Part shown: positions 1 to 7,526 of the stretch, in pieces
Position numbering within the stretch: position 1 is the stretch's first letter
Layout: each line of letters opens with the position of its first letter
The notes under the pieces: generated by a model
The model's input: only the letters and a program-made list of their open reading frames with translations
What the model was told of the DNA's origin: nothing
Databases searched by the model: none
Program-made: the position numbers and the translations under genes
Assembly: GCF_039529775.1 (NCBI RefSeq)
Contig: NZ_BAAANL010000001.1
Coordinates: forward strand, 248,001 to 312,000
Direction: 5' to 3'
Length of the DNA: 64,000 nt
DNA from: Myceligenerans crystallogenes
GTDB taxonomy: Bacteria > Actinomycetota > Actinomycetes > Actinomycetales > Cellulomonadaceae

Positions 1-1
1 G

Positions 2-397
2 GCCGCGACGGACGCCCACCTGGCCCTCGTCGAGCGATTCCTCGGCGGCACCGGCGACGTCGTCCGCGTCGCGGAGAAGGACATGGACGCGGTCACCGCG
101 CTGTCCGGCGGCGGCCCGGCCTACGTCTTCCTGGTGATCGAGGCGATGACGGAGGCCGGCGTCCACGCGGGCCTGACCCGCGACGTCGCCGCCCGCCTGG
201 CGCAGCAGACGGTCCTGGGCGCGGCCCGCCTGACCGTGGAATCGGGCGAGCACCCGGCGATCCTCCGCGAGAAGGTCACGTCCCCGGCGGGCACCACGGC
301 CGCGGGCCTCCGAGCCCTGGAGGACGCCGGCGTGCGCGCCGCGTTCCTGGCGGCGATCGCCGCGGCCCGGACCCGCTCGGAACAGCTGGGCGCCTGA
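2..397 (+). CDS. proC: pyrroline-5-carboxylate reductase, C-terminal part (5' end outside window)
   Basis: This is the C-terminal 131 residues of the enzyme that reduces 1-pyrroline-5-carboxylate to L-proline with NAD(P)H in the cytoplasm. The frame is open from base 2, so the gene starts upstream. The segment carries the family signature of the dimerisation and active-site domain: ALSGGGPAYVF, followed by MTEAGVHAGL and then LREKVTSPAGTTAAGL, which binds substrate. It ends at a normal TGA. The NADPH-binding Rossmann half lies outside the window. In M. tuberculosis proC (Rv0500) is close to the gene for ribosomal protein bS22. Here bS22 lies 33 kb away, so the DNA between looks inserted. Confidence 0.95.
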   Translation, partial: AATDAHLALVERFLGGTGDVVRVAEKDMDAVTALSGGGPAYVFLVIEAMTEAGVHAGLTRDVAARLAQQTVLGAARLTVESGEHPAILREKVTSPAGTTAAGLRALEDAGVRAAFLAAIAAARTRSEQLGA

Positions 398-441
398 CCC
401 GGGGGAATTTTGTCGGTTGTGGGCCGCTACGATCGGGGGCC

Positions 442-1116
442 ATGAAGCACGCCCGCAATGCCGCGCCCGGGATCATCGGCGTGGCGCAGAACGTCTTCGC
501 CTCCCTGGGCCCGACCGGGAAGGCGATCGCCGCCGGCGTCGTCCTCGTCGTCGGCGCGTCACCGTTCGGCGCCTGGAACGCCGTCGCCGACGACGCGATC
601 CCGCTCACCGCCGGGCAGGTCGTCGAGGCCGGGCCCTACGAGGTCGCGGTCGAGAAGGTCGTCGCGGCGAGGACGCTCGGGGACGTCACCGCGCTGGACG
701 AGAAGAACAAGCTGCTCATCGTGGTCGTCGAGGTGAAGAACGTCTCCGATACGCCGGGCATTCCGGCCACCCTCGGCGACGTCGTGCCCGCGCCGGCCGG
801 CGCGGGGATCGTCGACGTCGACGGCAGACCCGTCCCGGACGACGTGCCACCGGGGGAGCGGCCGACGCCGCGCATCTTCAACATCGACGACTCCGCGAGC
901 ATCGATGTCATCAACCCGGACCTCAGCTACCGGCTCGCGCTGGTCTGGGACCGCACCGGCGCCGGCGATCCGGCCGAGGCGGACGTGCGGCTGGCCGGGC
1001 TGACCTGGATCGAGGAGGGGTTCTCGGGCCTGATGAGCCAGTACTGGCTGGCCACCGACGAGGTCACGCACAGCGGCTCGTTCGCCGTCGAACCCCCGAA
1101 GGAGCCCGGCGCATGA
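442..1116 (+). CDS. membrane-anchored DUF4352-like protein
   Basis: This 224-residue protein has one predicted membrane segment near residues 29-48 (IAAGVVLVVGASPFGAWNAV) and an exported remainder. The ectodomain contains KLLIVVVEVKNVSDTPG, a strand pattern typical of DUF4352-like immunoglobulin folds. No catalytic motif is visible. A TACGAT -10 box at 428-433 lies 8 bases before the ATG, so the mRNA may be leaderless. The stop codon overlaps the next start as ATGA, and three genes in a row are coupled this way. Function is unknown; a sensor or envelope accessory role is only a guess. Confidence 0.75.
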   Translation: MKHARNAAPGIIGVAQNVFASLGPTGKAIAAGVVLVVGASPFGAWNAVADDAIPLTAGQVVEAGPYEVAVEKVVAARTLGDVTALDEKNKLLIVVVEVKNVSDTPGIPATLGDVVPAPAGAGIVDVDGRPVPDDVPPGERPTPRIFNIDDSASIDVINPDLSYRLALVWDRTGAGDPAEADVRLAGLTWIEEGFSGLMSQYWLATDEVTHSGSFAVEPPKEPGA

Positions 1117-1724
1117 GGCGCGTGCCGCGCTGGCTCAAGGCGATCCTCGTGCTGGCCGGTCTCTCGGCCGGGACCTGGCTGGTGACCGTCGTCCCGCAGA
1201 TCGCGTTCGTCGAGGACTCGTTCGAGGTCGAGGGCGCGGTCGGGGAGACCGTCGACGTCGAGTACGCCGAGGTCACGGTCACCGGCGTGCGGCTCGCCGA
1301 GGCCCTGTACGCGACCAGCGGGGCGGTGGCGGGCGGGGTGTTCGTCGTCGTCGACGCCGAGTGGCACGCGCGGGACGGGCACCTCGCGATCGGGGGCGCC
1401 GAACTGGTCGACGCGCAGGACCGCTCGCACCAGGCGACGTCCCGCGGCGGCTGCCCGATCGGGGCGGGCGCCGATCCCGCCTTCCCGATGCGCGTCACCT
1501 ACTGCTTCGACGTGTCGCAGGACCTGCTCGACGACGGCCTGGTGCTCCGGCTCGGCCGGGGCGGGGACGGCGAGGAGGGCTCGTACCAGCGTCGCGACGC
1601 GGTCGCCGTCGTCGACCTCGGGCCGCTCGGCGAGGCGCCGGTCGAGGGCACGGCCGAGAAACCGATGACGATCCGGCTGCCGGGCCCGGCGGACCCGGCG
1701 GCGACGCAGGAGGGAACGGCATGA
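1113..1724 (+). CDS. membrane-anchored extracytoplasmic protein, unknown function
   Basis: This 203-residue protein starts with MRRVPRWLK, then an uncleaved-looking hydrophobic helix at about residues 10-28, then an exported domain. The ectodomain contains GGVFVVVDAEWHARDG, the same strand arrangement as in the preceding gene, so the two look like diverged DUF4352-type domains. Two cysteines, in GGCPIG and TYCFDV, could form a disulfide outside the cell. The start overlaps the upstream stop (ATGA), and the stop overlaps the next start in the same way, so all three products are probably made in similar amounts. No enzyme motif is seen. Confidence 0.72.
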   Translation: MRRVPRWLKAILVLAGLSAGTWLVTVVPQIAFVEDSFEVEGAVGETVDVEYAEVTVTGVRLAEALYATSGAVAGGVFVVVDAEWHARDGHLAIGGAELVDAQDRSHQATSRGGCPIGAGADPAFPMRVTYCFDVSQDLLDDGLVLRLGRGGDGEEGSYQRRDAVAVVDLGPLGEAPVEGTAEKPMTIRLPGPADPAATQEGTA

Positions 1725-2365
1725 CGACGGTCATCCGGACGGCGCGGCGCGGATGGTGGCGCAGGAACGTGGTGTGGCTCCTCGTGCTGCCCCTGGTGGT
1801 CGCGCTGGCCGCGGCCGCCTGGTCGTTCCGGTTCGTGAACATCTACCGGCACAGCATGGGTCCCGTCGAGAGGGTCGACGACGCCGGCCCGGGCGAGGTC
1901 GCGCACTTCGCGGAGGACTACTTCGACGCCCTCGGGCTCGACGACCCGGCGCTCGCGAACACCTGGGTGCACCGCGAGGTCGACGTCAGGGTGCTCGGCG
2001 TCGAGCCGGTCGAGCAGGTGAGACCGGCCCCGACCGCCGACGTCACCGCGATCCCGCAGGGTGCCGCCGCCTGGCGGGTCGACCTGGAGCTGGCCGCCGA
2101 GCCCGGCACCGACCTGCTCGGCTGCGACGTGATCCTCGTGACGCCGGACGGGACCCGCTACGGCGACGACGGCGCCTTCGGCAGCGATCCCCTCGGCCAC
2201 GACACCCCCTGCCTGCCGGCCGACGACTACGAGAGCGTGGCCCCCGAGGCGGGCACCTGGAAGGTCTCCACGGTCGTCCTGACCCGCGAGGGCGAGACCG
2301 TCGAGACGATCTGGTTCACCTTCGGCGGCGGGCGCTACGTCACGCTCGCCGCCCCGGCCGCCTGA
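1721..2365 (+). CDS. membrane-anchored extracytoplasmic protein, unknown function
   Basis: This is the third gene of the coupled trio and encodes 214 residues. A basic N-terminus (TARRGWWRRN) precedes a membrane helix at about residues 16-36 (VVWLLVLPLVVALAAAAWSF). The ectodomain has paired cysteines in LLGCDVILV and HDTPCLPADD and ends with a strand-rich stretch, TIWFTFGGGRYVTL. I do not recognise the domain. The N-terminal helix and extracytoplasmic domain repeat the layout of the two upstream genes, which suggests one membrane assembly. The next gene is convergent and ends only 10 bases away. Confidence 0.7.
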   Translation: MTTVIRTARRGWWRRNVVWLLVLPLVVALAAAAWSFRFVNIYRHSMGPVERVDDAGPGEVAHFAEDYFDALGLDDPALANTWVHREVDVRVLGVEPVEQVRPAPTADVTAIPQGAAAWRVDLELAAEPGTDLLGCDVILVTPDGTRYGDDGAFGSDPLGHDTPCLPADDYESVAPEAGTWKVSTVVLTREGETVETIWFTFGGGRYVTLAAPAA

Positions 2366-2375
2366 TCCCGGGGCC

Positions 2376-3719
2376 CTACCGCGCGGCGAGGGTGCCCGGG
2401 ATGGCGCCCTCGCCGTCGCTCAGCTCGCCGTCGTGCTCGCCCTCCACGGCCAGGCCGCGACCCGCCATGGTGTCCACCGCGGCCGCGATCAGCGCCCCGG
2501 CCAGCGCCAGCCCGATCGCCGAGCCCGCCGCCAGCTCCCACGGCGAGATCACATACAGCCACAGCCCGGTCTCGACCGGCCCGGTGATCGCCCGCACCAG
2601 CCAGCCCACCGCCAGCGGGGCCCGCATCACCACCAGGTAGGCCAGGCAGAACACCATCATCGTGCCCACCCCGCCGTGCCGGATCATCTTCAGGCCCTGC
2701 CACAGCGCGGAGAACCGGTTGCGCACCTCCTGCGTCGCCGCCGCGAGCACCGCGCGCAGGCCGCCCGGCATGTTCATCTGGTCGAGCACGGGATGCCGCG
2801 TCGACGGCGGCGCCATGAGCTGCCGCCCGAGCACCACGGTCCCGATCGCGAGCCAGCCCAGTGGCGCGATGATCACCTCGTCGAGCGACTCGGCCACCGT
2901 CACGACCCACTCGGCGGCGGCGGACCCGGCCTCCGCGACGACCTGCCCCTGCCCGGCCTCGGTCGCCGCGGTGTACGTCCCGACCGACCAGTCGATCAAC
3001 GCGAGGTCCCCGATCGAGACCAGGGCGCTGTTGATCAGCTGTTCCACGTCGTACGCGGCCTGCGTGCTCCAGAACGTCTCGACCGCGACGGCCAGCAGCG
3101 AGATCCCCAGGAAGTGCACCCTGCGCTCCAGCAGCCCCAGCGCCCACCGCAGCACGATCAGCCCGGCGACGACGAGCAGCAGCGTCGTCCCGGTGAGCAG
3201 CCCGATCCGGGCGCTGAAGTCGAGGTCCCCGGTGAACATGTCCGTGCTGAACATCTCGTCCGCGGTGACGTCGTTCCGGAAGCGGGCGTGGTCGGCGTCC
3301 ATGGTCCCGTCCACCGCGTACACGGTGAGGAACGGCACGAGCAGCGACAACGCGACGTCCACCAGCCGCGCCCTGGGCGCCTCGACCGGTACCGGCTCGT
3401 CGTACGACGACGCCGGGAGCCCGCCCGCCGTGTAGGGCGCCGGCGCCGCGTACTTGCCCCAGCCGGCCCCGCCGCCGTGGCTCGAACGGGCCAGGTTCGG
3501 CAGCGACGGGTAGCAGACCCGGAGCATGACGATCACCGGGAGCAGGATGCCGAGCGGCAGCGCGAGCAGGACGATCTGCGCGACCATCCCGTTCCACTTG
3601 CTCACCTCGATGGCACCCCAGAAGGCCGCTCCCCGCACGGCGACGCCGAGGAAGCCGAGCGCGAGCAGCGCCGGCCAGTGTGCCGCGAGCAGTCGTCCGG
3701 CGGTCAGGAGGATCCTCAT
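2376..3719 (-). CDS. polytopic membrane protein, unknown function
   Basis: The 447-residue product has about eight hydrophobic segments: near residues 12-33, 46-66, 124-140, 177-197, 204-222, 284-298, 357-375 and 398-425. A soluble linker rich in Gly, Tyr and Pro lies around residues 80-110, and a charged tail follows (VEGEHDGELSDGEG). No transporter signature such as Walker boxes or symporter repeats is visible. It converges on the preceding three-gene operon with a 10-base gap and diverges from the lacI-type gene. Several shorter ATG starts are possible; I kept MRILLTAGRLL because the first helix follows at once. Confidence 0.7.
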   Translation of the reverse strand: MRILLTAGRLLAAHWPALLALGFLGVAVRGAAFWGAIEVSKWNGMVAQIVLLALPLGILLPVIVMLRVCYPSLPNLARSSHGGGAGWGKYAAPAPYTAGGLPASSYDEPVPVEAPRARLVDVALSLLVPFLTVYAVDGTMDADHARFRNDVTADEMFSTDMFTGDLDFSARIGLLTGTTLLLVVAGLIVLRWALGLLERRVHFLGISLLAVAVETFWSTQAAYDVEQLINSALVSIGDLALIDWSVGTYTAATEAGQGQVVAEAGSAAAEWVVTVAESLDEVIIAPLGWLAIGTVVLGRQLMAPPSTRHPVLDQMNMPGGLRAVLAAATQEVRNRFSALWQGLKMIRHGGVGTMMVFCLAYLVVMRAPLAVGWLVRAITGPVETGLWLYVISPWELAAGSAIGLALAGALIAAAVDTMAGRGLAVEGEHDGELSDGEGAIPGTLAAR

Positions 3720-3805
3720 GGGAGCACATCTTGGCGTGGGGTGATATTCCCGCGCAAAGCGGGCCCGATGCGCGGATCGTCAGGATGATCGGTCATGATC
3801 GGGGC

Positions 3806-4930
3806 GTGACTGTCGATCCATCCACTCCGGACACGCTCGCCGCTGAGTCGTCCGCCGCGAGAAAATCCACGGCACCCGCCGCGGCGCCCGCCTCCGAGCC
3901 GCGCTCCCCGCGGAGGCCCGCCATGGCCGACGTCGCCGCGCGCGCCGGGGTCTCGCACCAGACCGTTTCCCGGGTGCTCAACGGCAGCCCGCGCGTCGCC
4001 CCCGACACCCGCGAGCGGGTGGTCCAGGCCATCCGCGACCTGGGCTACCGCCGGAACGTCGCGGCGCGCGCCCTCGTCACCGCCCGTTCGGCCACGCTGG
4101 GGGTGATCACCAGCTCGTCGGTGCTCTACGGCCCCACCAGCACCCTCATCGCCGTCGAGGAGGCGGCGCGCGAGCAGGGCTGGTTCACGTCGGTCGCCGC
4201 GATCGGCACGTACGACGCCGAGGCCGTGCACCACGTCCTGGAGCACTTCATGAGCCAGGCCGTCGAGGGCGTGGTGGTCATCGCGCCGCAGGAGGACGTG
4301 GGCCGGGCGATCGACGCCTTCGACGCGCCCATCCCGGTGGTGCTCATCGCGGCGCGCGAGTCCACGGTGGAGCGCACGATCCCGCTCGCCGTCGACCACG
4401 CGGCGGGCGCCGCCCTCGTCGTCGAGCACCTGCTGGAGCTGGGCCACGAGTCGGTGCTGCACGTCGCCGGCCCGCAGGACTGGTTCGACGCGCAGCAGCG
4501 GCTCGCGGGCTGGCGCGCCGCGCTGACGGACCACGGCGCCCCGGTCCCCGATCCGGTGATCGCGGACTGGTCCGCGGACCGCGGCCACGAGATCGGCCGC
4601 GAGCTCGTGGAGCGTATCGCGGCCGGTCACGGGCCGACGGCGGTGTTCGCCGCCAACGACCAGCTCGCCCTCGGCCTCGTCCGCGCCTTCTGGGAGGCCG
4701 GGGTGCGCATCCCCGAGGACGTCTCGCTCGTCGGGTTCGACGACGTCGAGGGCGCGGGGCAGTTCATCCCGCCCCTGACCACGGTGCGCCAGCCGTTCGC
4801 CGAGCTGGGCCGCCGCAGCGTGGAGCTGCTGTTCGAGGCGGTGGCGGGCGGGTCCCCGCAGGGTGCGCTGATCCCGCCCGAACTGATCGTGCGCTCGTCC
4901 ACGGCGCCGCCCCGTGCGCGGCGCCGGTAA
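3806..4930 (+). CDS. LacI-family repressor of the arabinose regulon
   Basis: This is a DNA-binding repressor with an N-terminal helix-turn-helix (MADVAARAGVSHQTVSRVLN), a hinge, and a periplasmic-binding-protein-like sugar sensor. The sensor includes GPTAVFAANDQLALGLVRA and SLVGFDDVEGA, typical of the family. The recognition helix HQTVSRVLN nearly matches E. coli LacI (YQTVSRVVN), and a lac-operator-like site lies just downstream, before araB. The GTG at 3806 follows a CATGAT box by six bases and gives 374 residues with a 39-residue Ala/Pro-rich extension. The ATG at 3923, with GGAGG six bases upstream, gives 335 residues, the usual LacI length. I cannot decide between them. Confidence 0.9.
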   Translation: MTVDPSTPDTLAAESSAARKSTAPAAAPASEPRSPRRPAMADVAARAGVSHQTVSRVLNGSPRVAPDTRERVVQAIRDLGYRRNVAARALVTARSATLGVITSSSVLYGPTSTLIAVEEAAREQGWFTSVAAIGTYDAEAVHHVLEHFMSQAVEGVVVIAPQEDVGRAIDAFDAPIPVVLIAARESTVERTIPLAVDHAAGAALVVEHLLELGHESVLHVAGPQDWFDAQQRLAGWRAALTDHGAPVPDPVIADWSADRGHEIGRELVERIAAGHGPTAVFAANDQLALGLVRAFWEAGVRIPEDVSLVGFDDVEGAGQFIPPLTTVRQPFAELGRRSVELLFEAVAGGSPQGALIPPELIVRSSTAPPRARRR

Positions 4931-4980
4931 CCTCAGCCGGGGGAGCCCGCACCTGGTCGAGGGGCCTGTCCCGCCTCGAT

Positions 4981-4994
4981 TTCCATCGTTGGAA
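4981..4994. promoter_or_regulatory. second-motif operator upstream of araB (TTCCATCGTTGGAA)
   Basis: This imperfect 14-base palindrome has the core CATCGTTG. The same CAWCGWTG core recurs at 14101, 14130, 23181, 23259 and 23317, and a weaker form precedes the second lacI gene. It directly abuts the lac-like operator at 4996 and would cover the -35 region of the araB promoter. Assignment to the repressor encoded at 18060 is inference from motif distribution. Confidence 0.5.
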
Positions 4995-4995
4995 G

Positions 4996-5009
4996 TGTGA
5001 GCGCTAACA
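4996..5009 (+). promoter_or_regulatory. lac-like operator overlapping the araB -10 box
   Basis: TGTGAGCGCTAACA is a near-palindrome close to the ideal lac operator core TGTGAGCGCTCACA. An identical copy lies at 9137, and the TGTGAGCGTTAACA form lies at 14031 (reverse strand) and 26091. Here the TAACAT at 5005-5010 can act as the -10 box, and ATG 5017 follows six bases later. A bound repressor would therefore cover the promoter of a leaderless message. Confidence 0.75.
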
Positions 5010-5016
5010 TGGCCGT

Positions 5017-6660
5017 ATGGCGCAGGAACACGATGGTGTGACAGGGCGCCCGGAAGCGATCCGGGACGCCATCGAACAAGGTACGACGAGTCTCGGCATC
5101 GAGCTGGGTTCCACCCGGATCAAGGCGGTGCTCATCGGTCCCGACCATACGCCGGTCGCGTCCGGCGGGCACGACTGGGAGAACACGCTGGCCGACGGCC
5201 ACTGGACCTACTCGCTGGACGCCGTCGCCGAGGGGCTGCGGGCCTGTTTCGCGGCGCTGTCCGACGACGTCGAGCGGCGGCACGGAACTCGCCCGCGCAC
5301 TTTCGGCGCCATCGGCGTGTCCGCGATGATGCACGGCTACCTCGCGTTCGACGACGCCGGCGAGCTCCTGGTGCCGTTCCGCACCTGGCGGGACACCACG
5401 ACGGGCCCGGCGGCCGCGGAACTGACGGAGCTGTTCGGCTACAACATCCCCCTGCGCTGGTCGGTCGCGCACCACTACCAGGCGATGCTCGACGACGAGC
5501 CGCACGTCGCCCGGACCGCGTCGCTGACCACGCTGGCCGGCTACGTCCACCGGCGGCTCACGGGCCGCGACGTGCTCGGCGTGGGCGACGCCTCCGGCAT
5601 GTTCCCGGTCGACCCGGCCACGGGCGGCTACGACGCCGGGATGCTGGCGAAGTTCGACGCCCTGCCGCGCCCGGCCGCCCTCGGCACGCCCCTGGCGGAC
5701 CTGCTCCCCGAGGTCCTCCCCGCGGGCGCCGACGCCGGCACGCTCACCCCCCAGGGCGCCGCCTTCCTCGACCCGACCGGCACTCTCCAGCCGGGCATCC
5801 CGCTCGCCCCGCCCGAGGGCGACGCCGGCACCGGCATGGTCGCCACCAACGCCGTGAGGCCCCGCACCGGCAACATCAGCGCCGGCACGAGCATCTTCGC
5901 GATGGTCGTCCTGGAGGGCGCGCTCGCGCGCCACCACGAGGAGCTCGACCTCGTCACCACCCCCGCGGGCGACCTCGTCGCGATGGTGCACTGCAACAAC
6001 GGCGCCAGCGAGCTCGGGGCGTGGGCGGAGGTCTTCCGCGAGCTGTCGGCCGCCGTCGGCGGCCCGTCCGACGCCGACACCGTCTTCGAGGCGCTGTTCC
6101 GCGCGGCGCTCGACGGCGAGCCCGACGGCGGTGGCCTGCTGGCCTACAACCACCTGTCCGGCGAGCCGATCGCGGGCCTCACCGAGGGCCGCCCCTCGAT
6201 CATCCGTACCCCGGGCAGCCGCCTGACTCTCGCCAACCTCATGCGCACGCAGATCTACGGCGTGTTCGCGACGCTCAGCCTCGGCATGCGGGTGCTCGCG
6301 GAGGAGAACGTCGCCATCGAAACGATGTACGGCCACGGCGGCGTGTTCCGCACCGCCGGCGTCGCGCAGCGGATGCTGGCGGCGGCCATCGGCGCACCGG
6401 TCGGCGTCGGCGCCGCGGCGGGCGAGGGCGGTGCCTGGGGCATGGCCGTCCTGGGCGCGTACCTGCGCTCGGGTGCCGGCCGAAGCCTGGACGAGTACCT
6501 CGCCCAGGAGGTCTTCGCGGGCGCGGCCGTCGACGTCGTCGAGCCCGACGCCGACGACGTCGCCGGCTTCGCCGCCTATCTCGAGCGCTACACGGCCGGG
6601 CTGGCCGCCGAGCGGGCCGCCGTGGTGGCCCTGCCCCAACCTGAGGAGACCGACGCATGA
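5017..6660 (+). CDS. araB: FGGY-family sugar kinase, probable L-ribulokinase
   Basis: This kinase is expected to phosphorylate L-ribulose at O5 with ATP in the cytoplasm, the second step of L-arabinose catabolism. The 547-residue product has FGGY hallmarks: an N-terminal phosphate loop LGIELGSTRIKAVLIG (about 26-41), a second phosphate motif NISAGTSIFAM (about 288), and a C-terminal adenosine-site segment YGHGGVFRTAGVAQRM (about 443). The substrate is inferred from its place directly before araD and araA. The sequence does not look like classical E. coli AraB and may belong to the divergent AraK-type ribulokinases. ATG 5017 lacks a ribosome binding site but sits six bases after a TAACAT box; GTG 5038 behind AGGA is an alternative. 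It overlaps araD by ATGA. Confidence 0.85.
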   Translation: MAQEHDGVTGRPEAIRDAIEQGTTSLGIELGSTRIKAVLIGPDHTPVASGGHDWENTLADGHWTYSLDAVAEGLRACFAALSDDVERRHGTRPRTFGAIGVSAMMHGYLAFDDAGELLVPFRTWRDTTTGPAAAELTELFGYNIPLRWSVAHHYQAMLDDEPHVARTASLTTLAGYVHRRLTGRDVLGVGDASGMFPVDPATGGYDAGMLAKFDALPRPAALGTPLADLLPEVLPAGADAGTLTPQGAAFLDPTGTLQPGIPLAPPEGDAGTGMVATNAVRPRTGNISAGTSIFAMVVLEGALARHHEELDLVTTPAGDLVAMVHCNNGASELGAWAEVFRELSAAVGGPSDADTVFEALFRAALDGEPDGGGLLAYNHLSGEPIAGLTEGRPSIIRTPGSRLTLANLMRTQIYGVFATLSLGMRVLAEENVAIETMYGHGGVFRTAGVAQRMLAAAIGAPVGVGAAAGEGGAWGMAVLGAYLRSGAGRSLDEYLAQEVFAGAAVDVVEPDADDVAGFAAYLERYTAGLAAERAAVVALPQPEETDA

Positions 6661-7388
6661 CCCACGAGGAATTCGGCGCCTACGCCCCCGAGGTGCGGGC
6701 CGAGATCGCCCGTACCCGCCAGATCGTGTCCGACCTGCACGCCGAGCTGCCCCGCAACAACCTCGTCGTGTGGACGGCCGGCAACGTCTCCCAGCGCGTG
6801 CGGATCCCCGCGGCGCTCGGCGGGGCGGACGACGGCAGCGCGGACCTGCTGGTCATCAAGCCGTCGGGGGTCTCCTACGACGAGCTGACGCCGGAGAAGA
6901 TGGTGGTGTGCGACCTCGAGGGCACGATGGTCCACGAGTCCCCGCACAAGCCGTCGTCGGACACCGCCGCGCACGCCTACACGTACCGGCACCTGGATCG
7001 CGTCGGCGGCGTCGTGCACACCCACTCGACCTACGCGTGCGCCTGGGCGGCCCGCGGCGAGGAGGTGCCCTGCGTGCTGACGATGATGGCCGACGAGTTC
7101 GGCGGGCCGATCCCCGTCGGGCCGTTCGCGATCATCGGCGACGACTCGATCGGGCGCGGCATCGTGGAGACCCTCAGGGACTCGCGCAGCCCGGCCGTGC
7201 TCATGGCGAACCACGGGCCGTTCACCATCGGCAAGGACGCCCGGGCCGCGGTCAAGGCCGCGGTGATGTGCGAGGAGGTCGCCCGCGCGGTACACATCTC
7301 GCGCCAGCTGGGTGACCCGCTGCCGATCGACCAGAAGCACGTCGACTCCCTCTACGACCGCTACCAGAACGTCTACGGCCAGAAGTAG
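6657..7388 (+). CDS. araD: L-ribulose-5-phosphate 4-epimerase
   Basis: This 243-residue cytoplasmic enzyme converts L-ribulose 5-phosphate to D-xylulose 5-phosphate, which enters the pentose phosphate pathway. It belongs to the zinc-dependent class II aldolase/epimerase family. Visible motifs are VWTAGNVSQRV, the phosphate-binding VIKPSGVSYDEL (about 67-78), the metal-ligand pair in HTHSTYACAW (His111 and His113), and MANHGPFTIG, which supplies the third histidine. Length is close to E. coli AraD (231). The start overlaps the araB stop as ATGA, so the two are translationally coupled. Confidence 0.95.
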   Translation: MTHEEFGAYAPEVRAEIARTRQIVSDLHAELPRNNLVVWTAGNVSQRVRIPAALGGADDGSADLLVIKPSGVSYDELTPEKMVVCDLEGTMVHESPHKPSSDTAAHAYTYRHLDRVGGVVHTHSTYACAWAARGEEVPCVLTMMADEFGGPIPVGPFAIIGDDSIGRGIVETLRDSRSPAVLMANHGPFTIGKDARAAVKAAVMCEEVARAVHISRQLGDPLPIDQKHVDSLYDRYQNVYGQK

Positions 7389-7414
7389 GCACGGCGACGG
7401 GGTGCGCGCCGCTA

Positions 7415-7443
7415 GAATGATTGTTTATTCGGTGAATTATTGG
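7415..7443 (+). promoter_or_regulatory. AT-rich patch, possible internal promoter before araA
   Basis: The 138-base gap between araD and araA holds a strikingly AT-rich stretch inside a GC-rich region. It includes TTGTTTATTC and GAATTATTGG, with an imperfect inverted repeat GAAT...ATTC at 7415-7430. It could be a separate araA promoter or an activator site. Neither operator motif of the region occurs in it, and I cannot assign -35 and -10 boxes with confidence. Confidence 0.35.
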
Positions 7444-7526
7444 CGGATCGGCCCGCCGACGACTCACCGGACGACCGATGACCCGGCCTGCCGTACCGCC
7501 GTCGTCCAGAGAAAGGAAGCAGTTCA

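Noticed and set aside
7415..7443. Third copy of either arabinose operator before araA
   Set aside because: The AT-rich patch contains neither TGTGAGCG nor the CAWCGWTG core.
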